Assembly (NCBI GenBank): GCA_905215405.1 | Contig: CAJMQE010000046.1 | Location: forward strand, 1 to 30,310 | Direction: 5' to 3' | Length of the DNA: 30,310 nucleotides | DNA from: an uncultured bacterium | GTDB lineage: Bacteria; Bacillota; Clostridia; Lachnospirales; Lachnospiraceae | In this document: positions 1 through 8,099 of the stretch, piece after piece | Position numbering within the stretch: the stretch's first letter is position 1 | Layout of the letters: the number at the start of each line of letters is the position of its first letter | The notes under the pieces: model-generated | The model's database searches: none | What the model was told of the DNA's origin: nothing | Seen by the model: the letters and a program-made list of their open reading frames with translations, nothing else | Made by a program: the position numbers and the translations under genes

Positions 1-27
1 AAATCTCTTTGTAATGTCTGTCGTCGA

Positions 28-55
28 GTCAATACATTAACTTAATGACATTGAC
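28..55. repeat. Imperfect inverted repeat downstream of ssrA
   Basis: Arms GTCAATaCATTAA (28-40) and TTAATGaCATTGAC (42-55) are nearly complementary. There is no T-run after it in the ssrA direction, so it is not a clear intrinsic terminator. Function unknown. The rest of 1-142 shows no gene. Confidence 0.4.
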
Positions 56-142
56 AGATTGCTCTGTTCTTTTCGTTACTACGCAAGACAGTTCCTTGTA
101 TAGGAATATCCATAAACAAGATTGTGTCTTTACGTAAAATAG

Positions 143-476
143 TGGAGTAGACGGGAGTCGAACCCGTGTCCAAAAGCCAATCCACTGTTCTTCTACTATT
201 ATAGTCAGTTTTTTAACATTCCCTCCGACATTCGGGAACTAACACCCTAATGTCATCAGTAGCTTCATAAATCCACCAACTACGCAAAGCTTAGTAATTG
301 GAGTTCCCTACAGAGTCGATGCCAGTTACCAGGTTGTAGGACGCCTAGTAGTGACAGCTGCGATTAGGCAGCGTATGCTAAATTATCGTTAGCGTTTATT
401 TGTTTGTGGAATTTGACGCATCCCGTGCGAATAGCTTCACCAGCTTCAAAGCCCCTGTCGAAGCCTTTACTACCCC
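143..476 (-). ncRNA. ssrA: tmRNA (transfer-messenger RNA)
   Basis: tmRNA rescues ribosomes stalled on broken mRNAs: it is charged with Ala, then its internal reading frame adds a degradation tag. On the minus strand the 5' end GGGGTAG pairs with CTACTCC at the 3' end to form a 7-bp acceptor stem (with one G-U pair). The 3' end carries the T-arm sequence GGGTTCGACTCCC and the 5' end the typical AGGCTTCGACAGGG segment. The discriminator A is at 143 and is followed by CTA, so CCA is not encoded and must be added. The tag frame lies at 364-393 and reads ANDNLAYAA then TAA, giving (A)ANDNLAYAA on proteins, a typical clostridial-style tag ending in AA. Length 334 nt is normal. The mature 5' end is inferred from pairing, so RNase P processing of a longer leader is assumed. 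Confidence 0.95.
364..393 (-). other. tmRNA tag reading frame
   Basis: Resume codon GCT followed by nine codons in all (ANDNLAYAA) and a TAA stop, embedded in the tmRNA. The frame is preceded by an A-rich stretch ending in ATAAAC, as expected just upstream of a resume codon. The choice of resume codon is by analogy with other tmRNAs. Confidence 0.85.
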
Positions 477-560
477 AGGTTCAGACAGTTGCAAAGATTA
501 GAAACCTGCACTGCTTGAAAGGTCACTCTAAGCAAACTATATAAAGTGCCTTACTTTTAT

Positions 561-589
561 ATACTATACTAGAAAAAGAGCTTCGTCAA
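561..589 (-). promoter_or_regulatory. Putative ssrA promoter
   Basis: On the minus strand TTGACG (584-589) is followed after 15 nt by TATAGT (563-568) or after 17 nt by TAGTAT (561-566). Transcription would start near 553, about 75 nt upstream of the mature tmRNA 5' end, consistent with 5' processing. Confidence 0.55.
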
Positions 590-693
590 GGGGAAGATCA
601 GGGAAAAATGAGAAAGTAGGCCTGATTTGCAGGCTATGATCAAAAAATCACCGTGCATTTTAAATTTCTAATCTTTAGCATAAGCAGATTCTA

Positions 694-702
694 TGTTATA
701 AT
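694..702 (+). promoter_or_regulatory. Extended -10 promoter
   Basis: TGTTATAAT: a perfect TATAAT (697-702) with the TGn extension. The -35 region is weak. It lies 65 nt before the start codon of the membrane protein at 768. The rest of the 477-767 gap holds the ssrA promoter and nothing else I can identify. Confidence 0.45.
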
Positions 703-767
703 CGAAGTATCTAACAAAGCAGAACGTAATATTCAGGGGAATATTGGTACGAAAGGGAGATAGAAAT

Positions 768-1346
768 ATGAAAAAACAGGAAAAGAATAAGGAGTTTATT
801 GTAGGCGGATATCGGTTCAAGTCAGAAGAAGCTGCGCAGGATGCAAAAGATGAATTAAATGCAATTAAATATATGACGCAGAAGACGAACAAAAAAGATC
901 CAGCACAGGTCTATGTGCTTTATAATAAGATCCTCGACAAGGAATTGTTCAAGACACAGATCGGTATGGATTATCTGAAAGAACTGCAGCAGTATCTTTA
1001 CATCAATAAGGATATACCAAATGATAAGGTACGTCCGATTCCGGTAAGACAGGATATTCAGTCAGAAATGAATGATCGAAGAGAAGGATTCAAGTACCAG
1101 GACAAGATTAAAAAGCTGGAGCGAGAGAATAAAAAGAACAAGAGTAGATTTGTTACATCCATGATCTTAAATGGAATGCTGGCAATTGCAATTGGAGTCA
1201 TGGTCTATATTGCGATGTCAGGATCTAATGTCAATGTAATTAACTATGAGAATAAACTGCAGGATAAGTATGCAACATGGCAAGAGGAACTGGAATCCAG
1301 AGAGGCAGCAGTGAAGGTGAAGGAAGCCAGCTTAACTGGAAAATAA
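768..1346 (+). CDS. Hypothetical single-pass membrane protein
   Basis: 192 residues, function not recognised. An N-terminal soluble part (about 1-110) is rich in Lys, Glu and Asp and predicted helical. A very basic stretch (112-127, KIKKLERENKKNKSR) precedes one membrane helix at about 128-150. A short outer segment (about 155-187) is rich in charged residues and could form a coiled coil. The positive-inside rule puts the N-terminal domain in the cytoplasm. The ATG at 768 is preferred because AGGGAGA sits 8 nt upstream; a TTG at 744 in the same frame lacks such a site. It stands just before a two-component system but a large stem-loop separates them, so a functional link is only a possibility. 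Confidence 0.75.
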   Translation: MKKQEKNKEFIVGGYRFKSEEAAQDAKDELNAIKYMTQKTNKKDPAQVYVLYNKILDKELFKTQIGMDYLKELQQYLYINKDIPNDKVRPIPVRQDIQSEMNDRREGFKYQDKIKKLERENKKNKSRFVTSMILNGMLAIAIGVMVYIAMSGSNVNVINYENKLQDKYATWQEELESREAAVKVKEASLTGK

Positions 1347-1366
1347 GAGTAGTAAAAAAGTTTGCG

Positions 1367-1426
1367 TTTCTCTTTTCACATTTTAAACATAGTTGTGTTT
1401 TACAATCGTAACTATGAAAAGAGAAA
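1367..1426. repeat. Large inverted repeat / stem-loop before the two-component operon
   Basis: TTTCTCTTTT (1367-1376) pairs perfectly with AAAAGAGAAA (1417-1426), and CATAGTT (1388-1394) pairs with AACTATG (1410-1416). The left arm carries an 11-nt bulge (1377-1387). No T-run follows on the plus strand, so it is unlikely to be a simple terminator for the gene at 768. It could be an operator or 5' leader structure for the response regulator gene. Confidence 0.6.
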
Positions 1427-1495
1427 TGAATGTCAGAAAGGATAGAAATACATAGAGTTATTGAAAATTGAAGAACTATGTATATGGGTGAGATT

Positions 1496-2170
1496 ATGGA
1501 TAAAATGAAAATACTTGTTGTAGATGATGAAAGCAGAATGAGAAAACTGGTCAACGATTTCCTGACCAGAAAAAATTATGAAGTAATAGAAGCTGCAGAC
1601 GGTGAAGAAGCAGTTGACCGTTTTTATGAAGATAAAGATATTGCACTGATCATTCTGGACGTTATGATGCCAAAAATGAATGGCTGGGAAGTTTGCCAGG
1701 AAATCAGAAAGAACTCTAAGGTGCCGATCATTATGCTGACAGCCAAAGGGGAAGAAAGAGACGAATTACAGGGCTTTGAATTTGGAGCAGATGAATATAT
1801 TGCAAAACCATTTAGTCCAAAGATCCTGACTGCAAGAGTTGATGCGATCATTCGTAGAACATACTCTCTTGATCAGGGTGAAAGCGTTAATATCGGTGGT
1901 ATCGAGATCGATAAAGCCGCACATATTGTTAGAATTAACGGTGAGGAAATTGATCTGAGCTTTAAGGAATTTGAACTGCTTACTTATTTTGTTGAAAATA
2001 AAGGAATCGCATTATCAAGAGAAAAGATTTTAAATAATGTCTGGAACTACGATTATTTTGGAGATGCAAGAACCATTGATACACATGTTAAGAAACTCAG
2101 AAAGAAAATGGGTGACAAAGGCGATTGCATTAAAACAATCTGGGGCATGGGTTACAAGTTTGAAGTTTAG
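1496..2170 (+). CDS. OmpR/PhoB-family response regulator
   Basis: Two-component transcription factor of about 224 residues. An N-terminal receiver domain starts MKILVVDDE, with acidic residues DDE, phosphoacceptor D55 in IILDVMMPKMNG, the conserved Thr in MLTAKG and the Lys in YIAKPF. A C-terminal winged-helix DNA-binding domain (about 130-224) ends TIDTHVKKLRKKMG...IWGMGYKFEV, the standard OmpR recognition helix and wing. It is phosphorylated by the kinase encoded next door, 21 nt downstream. Start choice: ATG at 1496 follows GGGTGAG closely; ATG 1478 and ATG 1505 are also in frame, so the exact N-terminus is uncertain by a few residues. Signal and target genes are unknown; the lipoprotein at 3829 is the nearest candidate. 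Confidence 0.93.
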   Translation: MDKMKILVVDDESRMRKLVNDFLTRKNYEVIEAADGEEAVDRFYEDKDIALIILDVMMPKMNGWEVCQEIRKNSKVPIIMLTAKGEERDELQGFEFGADEYIAKPFSPKILTARVDAIIRRTYSLDQGESVNIGGIEIDKAAHIVRINGEEIDLSFKEFELLTYFVENKGIALSREKILNNVWNYDYFGDARTIDTHVKKLRKKMGDKGDCIKTIWGMGYKFEV

Positions 2171-2191
2171 AATGACGAAAGAGGTTCATGG

Positions 2192-3679
2192 ATGGAGAGA
2201 AGACATTCAATTAAATTAAAAATCACGCTGTTGCTGGTGGCAATCACAACAGGTATCATTCTTCTGATTCTTTTTCTGAATAGTACATTTTCAGAAAAGT
2301 ATTACCAGAGTGACAAAGTGAATTCAATGATGAAGGCGTACAAGGAAGTAGCCGGCATTTACACGGAATATGCCAATGGTGCAATTACAGATACAACAAT
2401 GAACAATCAGATAGAGCGGAGTATTTCGGCAATGGGAATGGAAATAGTCATTGTAGACAGTTCCTGGTCACCATGTTATCCGTCAAATATGAATAAAAAT
2501 TCGGATGAGATCATTAAGCGATTCCAGATGTCCCTGTTTGATTCAACGGGAACCATTATTGAAGAAGGCGAAGATTATGCAATCGTTAAGGTTTTCGATA
2601 ACCGTTTAAATGATTATTATCTTCAGATTTACGGCAATATTTATGATGGAACGCATTATTTAATGATGCGCCTTCCACTGCAGAGCATAAAGGACAGTGT
2701 TACAATTGCAAACCGTTTTATTCAGTATGTGGGTATTGGAATGATTCTGGTCAGCTTTATTATTGTATATTTGTTCGCAGGTTATTTTACAAAGCCGATC
2801 AAGGAACTTTCTAATATTGCAGAACGAATGTCGGAGCTGGATTTTAATGCGAAATATACCGGCGATGATAAGAGTGAAATCGGGTTGCTGGGAAACAGCA
2901 TGAACCGAATGTCGGATAAGCTGGAGCGTAACATTTCCCAGTTGAAAGCGGCTAATATTGAGCTGAAGAAAGATATTCAGAATAAGATCGAAATTGATGA
3001 GATGCGCCAGGACTTCCTGTCAAATGTTTCACATGAATTAAAGACTCCAATTGCATTGATCCAGGGGTATGCGGAAGGTCTTAGAGAAGGAATTTCAGAC
3101 GATCCGGAAAGTATGGACTTCTATTGCGATGTCATTATTGATGAAGCAAATAAGATGAATAATATGGTCAAAAAACTGCTGACACTCAATCAGATTGAGT
3201 TTGGTAATGAAGAACTTGTGATGGAACGTTTTGATCTTGTGGAATTGATTACTTCAATTGTAAATGCAAATGAAATCAGAGCATCCAAGAAAGAGATTAC
3301 GATTCATTTCGATCAGAAAGATCCAGTGTACGTATGGTCAGATGAGTATAAGATTGAAGAAGTCATAACGAATTATCTGAGTAATGCAATCAATCATTGT
3401 GATTTTGAGAAACAGATCAACATCTCTTTACAGAGAAATGATAATCTAGTCAGAGTTTCCGTATTTAATACAGGAAAACAGATTCCTGAAGAGGATATCG
3501 ATAATATCTGGATTAAATTCTACAAAGTGGATAAAGCCAGAACACGTGAGTATGGTGGCAATGGTATCGGACTTTCCATAGTCAAGGCAATTCTGGATTC
3601 CTATGATAAGAAATGTGGTGCAATCAACCATGAAAACGGTGTTGAATTCTGGTTCGAACTGGACTGTAAAAAAGACTGA
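2192..3679 (+). CDS. Membrane sensor histidine kinase (HAMP)
   Basis: 495-residue class I sensor kinase, partner of the upstream response regulator. Membrane helix 1 at about 9-29, an extracytoplasmic sensor domain to about 170, and membrane helix 2 at about 176-199 followed by HAMP (TKPIKELSNIAERMSELDF). A coiled linker leads to the HisKA domain with phospho-His H281 in FLSNVSHELKTP. The HATPase domain shows an N box (NYLSNAINHC) and a G box (GGNGIGLSIVKAI). AGAGG sits 7 nt before the ATG at 2192. The sensor domain is of a generic clostridial type, so the ligand cannot be deduced. The stop codon lies inside the stem of a strong terminator, which closes this two-gene operon. Confidence 0.93.
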   Translation: MERRHSIKLKITLLLVAITTGIILLILFLNSTFSEKYYQSDKVNSMMKAYKEVAGIYTEYANGAITDTTMNNQIERSISAMGMEIVIVDSSWSPCYPSNMNKNSDEIIKRFQMSLFDSTGTIIEEGEDYAIVKVFDNRLNDYYLQIYGNIYDGTHYLMMRLPLQSIKDSVTIANRFIQYVGIGMILVSFIIVYLFAGYFTKPIKELSNIAERMSELDFNAKYTGDDKSEIGLLGNSMNRMSDKLERNISQLKAANIELKKDIQNKIEIDEMRQDFLSNVSHELKTPIALIQGYAEGLREGISDDPESMDFYCDVIIDEANKMNNMVKKLLTLNQIEFGNEELVMERFDLVELITSIVNANEIRASKKEITIHFDQKDPVYVWSDEYKIEEVITNYLSNAINHCDFEKQINISLQRNDNLVRVSVFNTGKQIPEEDIDNIWIKFYKVDKARTREYGGNGIGLSIVKAILDSYDKKCGAINHENGVEFWFELDCKKD

Positions 3680-3701
3680 CGAAATGTCAGTCTTTTTCTT
3701 T
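3671..3701 (+). terminator. Intrinsic terminator after the two-component operon
   Basis: AAAGACTGAC (3671-3680), loop gaaat, GTCAGTCTTT (3686-3695), then a T-rich tail. It overlaps the kinase stop codon (TGA 3677-3679). Confidence 0.9.
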
Positions 3702-3742
3702 TGTCTGAAATGAAAGAAAAAAGTGGAAAAATGTAAATTGTA

Positions 3743-3751
3743 TGCTATAAT
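3743..3751 (+). promoter_or_regulatory. Extended -10 promoter for the lipoprotein gene
   Basis: TGCTATAAT: perfect TATAAT with TGn extension, about 78 nt before the start codon. No good -35 box is visible. Confidence 0.5.
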
Positions 3752-3828
3752 AAAGTTAGCGATTTTATACTTATGATCATCGAATAGCGGGAGATAAAAG
3801 TATTGAATAATTTACGAGAGGTGTTAAA

Positions 3829-4608
3829 TTGAAGAAAAAAGTATTAGCAGTAGTTCTGTTGGTATCAATGCTCTGTACAGGTTGCAGTGGGGTTAAAGTT
3901 ACTACAGAACAGAATGATTTAATGGCAGAATATGCAGCTGGTGTTTTATTAAAATATTCTTATGAAAATGAATGGAATAATACAAAGCTGAACAAAGCAA
4001 AGGCAAGTCAGAATAAGGGAAGTTCAAGTTACAATTCAGCGTCATCAACAACAACGTCTTCAGGACTTTCATCAATTCCAGGAGTACAGGCTGGGGTAGC
4101 ATCGAGCCAGACTGCTGGACAGACAACAACACAATCAGCAACAGCAGCAGCTTCAAGCAATGGAACTGGAGCAACAGCAACAGATGCAATGAAGTTGATC
4201 GCAGACGCAGCAGGAATGTCTGCAGCAACAGTTTCTTACAGTAAATATGTTGTATGTGATACCTATCCACAGGAAGAACTGACACTTGGTGTTTCTGCAG
4301 AAGAAGGTAAGAAAATTGTTGCAGTTGAATTTAATATTGCAAACAATACAAGCAACCTGATGACAAGCACAATGTCAAATTCAAGTATGACATTAAAACT
4401 TGCAGTGAATGGAGAAGCAGCGGTGACACAGACACTGACAATGCTCAACTATGATGTCCTGAATCTGAATGGCTCAACGATCGATCCTGGTCAGTCCAAG
4501 ACAGCAGTTGCAGTATTTATGATTCCAACTGATAAAGCATCCCAGATCACAGGCCTTACACTGACGGTTACAGCAAATGGTTACACAGGAAATGCGACAC
4601 TGCAGTAA
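3829..4608 (+). CDS. Cell-surface lipoprotein with Ig-like domain
   Basis: 259 residues. It starts with TTG at 3829, supported by GAGAGGTG just upstream and by a clean signal peptide (MKKK followed by a hydrophobic core). The lipobox is CTGC with lipid-anchored Cys19, so the mature protein is a membrane-anchored lipoprotein. Residues about 60-125 form a Ser/Thr/Ala/Gln-rich, low-complexity linker that probably spans the wall. The C-terminal half (about 140-259) has the alternating beta pattern of DUF4352/DUF5067-type immunoglobulin-like domains (VAVEFNIANNTS, LNGSTIDPGQSKTAVAVFMI). These domains occur in many clostridial lipoproteins of unknown role. It has its own promoter and terminator and is a possible target of the adjacent two-component system (inference from position only). 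Confidence 0.85.
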   Translation: MKKKVLAVVLLVSMLCTGCSGVKVTTEQNDLMAEYAAGVLLKYSYENEWNNTKLNKAKASQNKGSSSYNSASSTTTSSGLSSIPGVQAGVASSQTAGQTTTQSATAAASSNGTGATATDAMKLIADAAGMSAATVSYSKYVVCDTYPQEELTLGVSAEEGKKIVAVEFNIANNTSNLMTSTMSNSSMTLKLAVNGEAAVTQTLTMLNYDVLNLNGSTIDPGQSKTAVAVFMIPTDKASQITGLTLTVTANGYTGNATLQ

Positions 4609-4651
4609 ACAAACAATATTAAGCAGTTGTTTTGTACATAGAGGGCAAACG

Positions 4652-4696
4652 AAAAGGAAGTCCGTAATGATAAATCATTACAGACTTCCTTTTTTT
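4652..4696 (+). terminator. Bidirectional intrinsic terminator
   Basis: AAAAGGAAGTC-c-GTAATGA / TCATTAC-a-GACTTCCTTTT with loop TAAA and a run of seven T. It sits between the convergent lipoprotein and pectinesterase genes. Read on the minus strand the stem is followed by TTTT, so it can serve both. Confidence 0.9.
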
Positions 4697-4749
4697 GTTT
4701 GCCCTTATTGCTCTTAGCATGTATTTTTTGCTAGGTATAGGCATGTTAG

Positions 4750-5691
4750 TTATTTTGTTTCAAGTACTTTTTCTTTTGTGTATTCTTTTGCTTCTTCTTC
4801 AGTGAGCTGATGGGCAAAATCTACACGGCCTGATGTGTCGGCACCTGAACCAGTACACTGGAATTCACCGTAGAAAGTGCAGGTATGTGCTTCTGGTTTG
4901 TTCCAGTCATGATATCCTTCTGTAGCGACCTGATCAGAAATGTCACAATTGAGGAAAACAGCTTTTGCATGTTCACGCCAAGGACGACTGAGCATAACGG
5001 TTCCTTTTGGACAATTACCTGTCAAAGTGCAGTCATGGAACACATAACCATATTTCTGGCCTTCATAAGTAGATGGGGCGGTATAGAAACTGTTGATCTT
5101 TTCATTTCTGTTCAATGCATACAAAGTGCAGTGATCAAAGTATGCGGTAGCACTGCCGAAAATAAAGTCTACTTCTCCACAGATATAACAGTTCTCATAG
5201 AGCTGTCTTGTGTGACGACGCTCAGCAAATTCTGTTGGACCTACAAAGCCGCCTTTCTGCTTTTCAGAGAGTGGAAGTGGACCGGTGAATAAAGTATCTT
5301 GATGACCAAGAAAACGGCAATTTGAGAAAGTCTGGTCGTCTCCTTCGGCATATACGGCAACAGCCTGGCCAACTTTTGTACCAAAACCTGATGAATTTTC
5401 AATTGTCATGTTTTTTACAGTAATATGGTCTGCATGAAAAAGAGCAGTATAGGAACGGAAAGTGCCGCGTTTGATACCATCTTCCATCAGCATATTTGCA
5501 TAGTAACCGAAAGTGAGGATTGTTTTTTCGGGATCTTCGCCTTCAAAAGTGATACCTGGAGTTGTTACTTCGATACGTTCATGATAAACGCCATTTTTGA
5601 TTTTAATTGTTTCAGGAGTTGCTTTAACAGCATTGATCGCATCCTGGATTGTAGAGTAATCGCCTGTGTTGTCTTTTGAAACTGTAATCAT
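4750..5691 (-). CDS. Pectinesterase (carbohydrate esterase family 8)
   Basis: 313 residues, pectin methylesterase fold (right-handed beta-helix). It removes methyl esters from polygalacturonate, giving pectate and methanol. Catalytic features are intact: Q109 in GQAVAVY, Q131-D132 in HQDTLF, D175 in VDFIFG, and R236/W238 in SRPW. No signal peptide is present, so the enzyme is predicted to act in the cytoplasm, probably on short imported methylated oligogalacturonides rather than on polymer. The start ATG at 5691 has AGAGG 8 nt upstream. An extended -10 promoter lies at 5761-5769. No other pectin gene is adjacent; the GPH-family symporter at 18112 could import uronides but is 12 kb away. Confidence 0.92.
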   Translation of the reverse strand: MITVSKDNTGDYSTIQDAINAVKATPETIKIKNGVYHERIEVTTPGITFEGEDPEKTILTFGYYANMLMEDGIKRGTFRSYTALFHADHITVKNMTIENSSGFGTKVGQAVAVYAEGDDQTFSNCRFLGHQDTLFTGPLPLSEKQKGGFVGPTEFAERRHTRQLYENCYICGEVDFIFGSATAYFDHCTLYALNRNEKINSFYTAPSTYEGQKYGYVFHDCTLTGNCPKGTVMLSRPWREHAKAVFLNCDISDQVATEGYHDWNKPEAHTCTFYGEFQCTGSGADTSGRVDFAHQLTEEEAKEYTKEKVLETK

Positions 5692-5760
5692 GTCTTTGTC
5701 CTCTTTATAAATTTTTTATATAATTAGTAATATATGTATAAATATACTATATTTCTTTAA

Positions 5761-5769
5761 ATTATACCA
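5761..5769 (-). promoter_or_regulatory. Extended -10 promoter for pectinesterase
   Basis: On the minus strand TGGTATAAT, with perfect TATAAT and a TGn extension. Predicted leader about 60 nt. It faces away from the promoter at 5778-5806. Confidence 0.5.
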
Positions 5770-5777
5770 TAATTTGA

Positions 5778-5806
5778 TGGACAATTATACAGATTATGTG
5801 TATACT
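5778..5806 (+). promoter_or_regulatory. Sigma-A type promoter for the acetyltransferase gene
   Basis: TGGACA (5778-5783), 17-nt spacer, TATACT (5801-5806). Predicted start near 5813, leaving a leader of about 150 nt. The -35 box lies only 9 nt from the opposing extended -10 element, so the divergent promoters may share regulation. Confidence 0.55.
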
Positions 5807-5964
5807 TATAAAAGTGACGAGAAATACTATTTAGAGATATCCAAATGCCTGTTATGGGTGTTTTTTTCGTTAGAAGGATATTTGGAAATGAATGGTATTT
5901 ATGGACAAAATAGAAAGTCAGCAGAATGGCTATTCTAAATCAAATAAGAAAAGGACAGATGGAA

Positions 5965-6384
5965 ATGCTTACAGTGAAAGAAGATGTTTTGGATGCAAAA
6001 ATGTATCTCTATTTCAGAGAACAGGTTGAATTCAAAAAGTTATCCATGGAACAGGCAGAAAGGGCAGTACGTAACAGTTTGAAGACTTTTGTCGTTTACA
6101 AGGATGAGGAACCTGTTGGCATGGGTAGAATTGTAGGTGACGGGGCAGTCGTATGTTATATACAGGATTTAATTGTCATACCAAGCGCCCAGGGTCACAG
6201 AATTGGCAGTAGAATGATTGACAGAATTATTGCATATGCAAAGAGTATCAGAGTACCAGGAACGGAACTGATGCTTTGCCTGATGTGTGCAAAAGGAAGA
6301 GAGCCTTTCTACATTCATCATAACTTCATCCCAAGACCAAATGATGGACTTGGCCCTGGAATGATACAGTATATTACAGATTAA
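5965..6384 (+). CDS. GNAT-family N-acetyltransferase
   Basis: About 139 residues; GCN5-related acetyltransferase using acetyl-CoA. The beta4 strand and acetyl-CoA loop are visible: CYIQDLIVIP followed by AQGHRIGSRMI, in which Q76-G77-H78-R79-I80-G81 fits the Q/R-x-x-G-x-G/A pyrophosphate-binding motif. GMGRIVGDG (about 52-60) and the C-terminal FYIHHNFIPRP are typical of a common small clostridial subfamily. Substrate unknown. AAGGA lies 9 nt before ATG 5965. An in-frame ATG at 5926 would add 13 residues but has no ribosome binding site. The gene is monocistronic. The gap 6385-6501 holds nothing I can identify. Confidence 0.85.
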   Translation: MLTVKEDVLDAKMYLYFREQVEFKKLSMEQAERAVRNSLKTFVVYKDEEPVGMGRIVGDGAVVCYIQDLIVIPSAQGHRIGSRMIDRIIAYAKSIRVPGTELMLCLMCAKGREPFYIHHNFIPRPNDGLGPGMIQYITD

Positions 6385-6501
6385 TTGTTCTTTATTACAG
6401 TCTGCAAATTATTGCAATTGCTGATTCAATGCATAATCATGTAAAAACTATGAATGACTATGCAAAGATTCAGCGAACCGTTCTGTTAAGGATAAAGAAA
6501 A

Positions 6502-7833
6502 TTAAGGAAGTGACAGTGTCAGATCGGAGCCACCTCCAAAACGGATTACATTTACGGAAGCCTTGTTTCGGATAACAATATCGAAGCAGGCTTCTTTTAT
6601 TGTACCAAAACTCCTGTCAGAAAAACGGGAATAACCAAGAGCGGCATATTCAGCAGAGGTATCCGTTCGTGATATAGATGCGGTATCTGTATTCAGAATC
6701 GGAAGTCCATTGATTGTCTGTGTCGCTGTCAGACGTTCTTGATGAAGATGGCCACAGTTATAGAGCAGAATCTGTGGATCCCAGTTGCGGAAATCTTTGC
6801 GAAAGCTTCCATACGTAAAATAAGTCTTGTTTACTGCAGCGGTCAGAATCATTTTTAATACTTCTCGGTTACTTGTACTGTCATAGCCGCTCTGATAATC
6901 AAATCCATCATGACTTAAGATAATATAATCACAGTCGCTTCTGGATAGAGCAGAATTCAGTAACCACTGGATCTGTTCATCACTATATTCGTAATTGTTA
7001 TATCCAATTCTTGCAAACCGGCCTTCATCATCGAGGGTATCTCCAAAATCATTCATATTTAATGCGACGACACGCACATTTTTATCCGGCAGGTCGTAAT
7101 AATAATAGCCACTGTGATAATCAGTTGCATATTGTGAAAAATTAGCCATCGTAGCCTGGTACCATTCATCTTCTGTCATGATATAGTCAGGACTTCCGAG
7201 AAGACTTTGGTCGAATTGTGCGGTAAAGCTGTTGTCATCATGATTCCCATGCAAAATAAATACTGGCTTTTCACTGTCTTTTAAGACATCTGTAATCTGC
7301 TGAATTGTCTCAGCTGCTTCACCTGCGCCGTTAAAACAGTTTCCATTATACAAATCCCCGCCTATACAGATAAAATCAATAGGAGAATGATTAGCAATAT
7401 TAACTGCAGCTTTTAACTGACGGATAATAGAAAGTGTATTAAAAACAGAATTGTCTATATGCAGATCAGTCATAAAAATATAGTTCAGACTGTCAGTGGT
7501 GACCAGCTGTGTCATGGAATCGACAGAATCCTCGATCTCGCTGGTATAATACTGTGGGTAGTCCTGTGTGTAGGCAAATAGATTTTCATAATCAAATGCA
7601 AGACCTGCATTTTGAACAGGCATGTTCTGTTCTGCAGAATCCTGTTTTTCATCGGTATTTATCTGCGGAGCTTCCATATAATCTGGTTCTCCTGATTCTC
7701 CATACTTGTAAGAAGACGCATGTTGGGACTGTGCAGTAGCGGAGAGTGAAGAGAGCTTTAGCTTAAAGAAGAGACCGATCAGAAGGCAGATCGTAATACT
7801 AAAGCAATAGAGACAAATTTTTACTTTTTTCAT
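6502..7833 (-). CDS. Membrane-anchored metallophosphoesterase (calcineurin-like)
   Basis: 443 residues. An N-terminal signal anchor (about 5-28, KKVKICLYCFSITICLLIG) and a polar linker place the catalytic domain outside the cell. The five metallophosphoesterase blocks are all present: D123-x-H125 (MTDLHID), G-G-D160 (IGGDLYNG), G-N197-H198-D199 (HGNHDD), H308 (LSHDG), and G-H362-x-H364 (CGHLHQ). These residues bind two metal ions in the family. The physiological substrate cannot be told from sequence; extracellular nucleotides, phosphodiesters or teichoic-acid pieces are possible. AGGACGGTGG precedes the ATG. It is the only gene of its transcript. Confidence 0.9.
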   Translation of the reverse strand: MKKVKICLYCFSITICLLIGLFFKLKLSSLSATAQSQHASSYKYGESGEPDYMEAPQINTDEKQDSAEQNMPVQNAGLAFDYENLFAYTQDYPQYYTSEIEDSVDSMTQLVTTDSLNYIFMTDLHIDNSVFNTLSIIRQLKAAVNIANHSPIDFICIGGDLYNGNCFNGAGEAAETIQQITDVLKDSEKPVFILHGNHDDNSFTAQFDQSLLGSPDYIMTEDEWYQATMANFSQYATDYHSGYYYYDLPDKNVRVVALNMNDFGDTLDDEGRFARIGYNNYEYSDEQIQWLLNSALSRSDCDYIILSHDGFDYQSGYDSTSNREVLKMILTAAVNKTYFTYGSFRKDFRNWDPQILLYNCGHLHQERLTATQTINGLPILNTDTASISRTDTSAEYAALGYSRFSDRSFGTIKEACFDIVIRNKASVNVIRFGGGSDLTLSLP

Positions 7834-8019
7834 GGAACCACCGTCCTTTCTTATGTAAAATTTATGATACTATAAATATATGACCAGGCTGGCCACGTTA
7901 GAAATATAGTTTTAAAAACAGTTTACACAATTTCGGGAGCCTGGTAAAGAAAAAAGTGACAAGTAGATAGAAATAGTATATGAAAAAAGTGATGAATTTA
8001 CACATTGGAAAATGAGTTA

Positions 8020-8048
8020 TTGAAGCGAATCAGAAAAGAATTTATAAT
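8020..8048 (+). promoter_or_regulatory. Sigma-A type promoter for the GH3 glycosidase
   Basis: TTGAAG (8020-8025), 17-nt spacer, TATAAT (8043-8048). Start predicted near 8055, 45 nt before the ATG. Confidence 0.6.
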
Positions 8049-8099
8049 GGAGACAGATACTTGGTGATGTTCATAAAATAGAAATATGGAGGTTGAAAA

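Noticed and set aside
28..55. Inverted repeat next to the 3' end of ssrA as an attachment site
   Set aside because: tmRNA genes are common integration sites, but no integrase, direct repeat of the ssrA 3' end, or mobile genes are in the window.
1240..1554. Antisense open frames over real genes throughout the window
   Set aside because: They lack ribosome binding sites and family motifs and lie opposite genes with strong evidence.
7883..7945. Inverted repeat ACCAGGCT ... AGCCTGGT
   Set aside because: Only 8 bp with 47 nt between arms in an intergenic region; likely chance, although a looped operator is possible.
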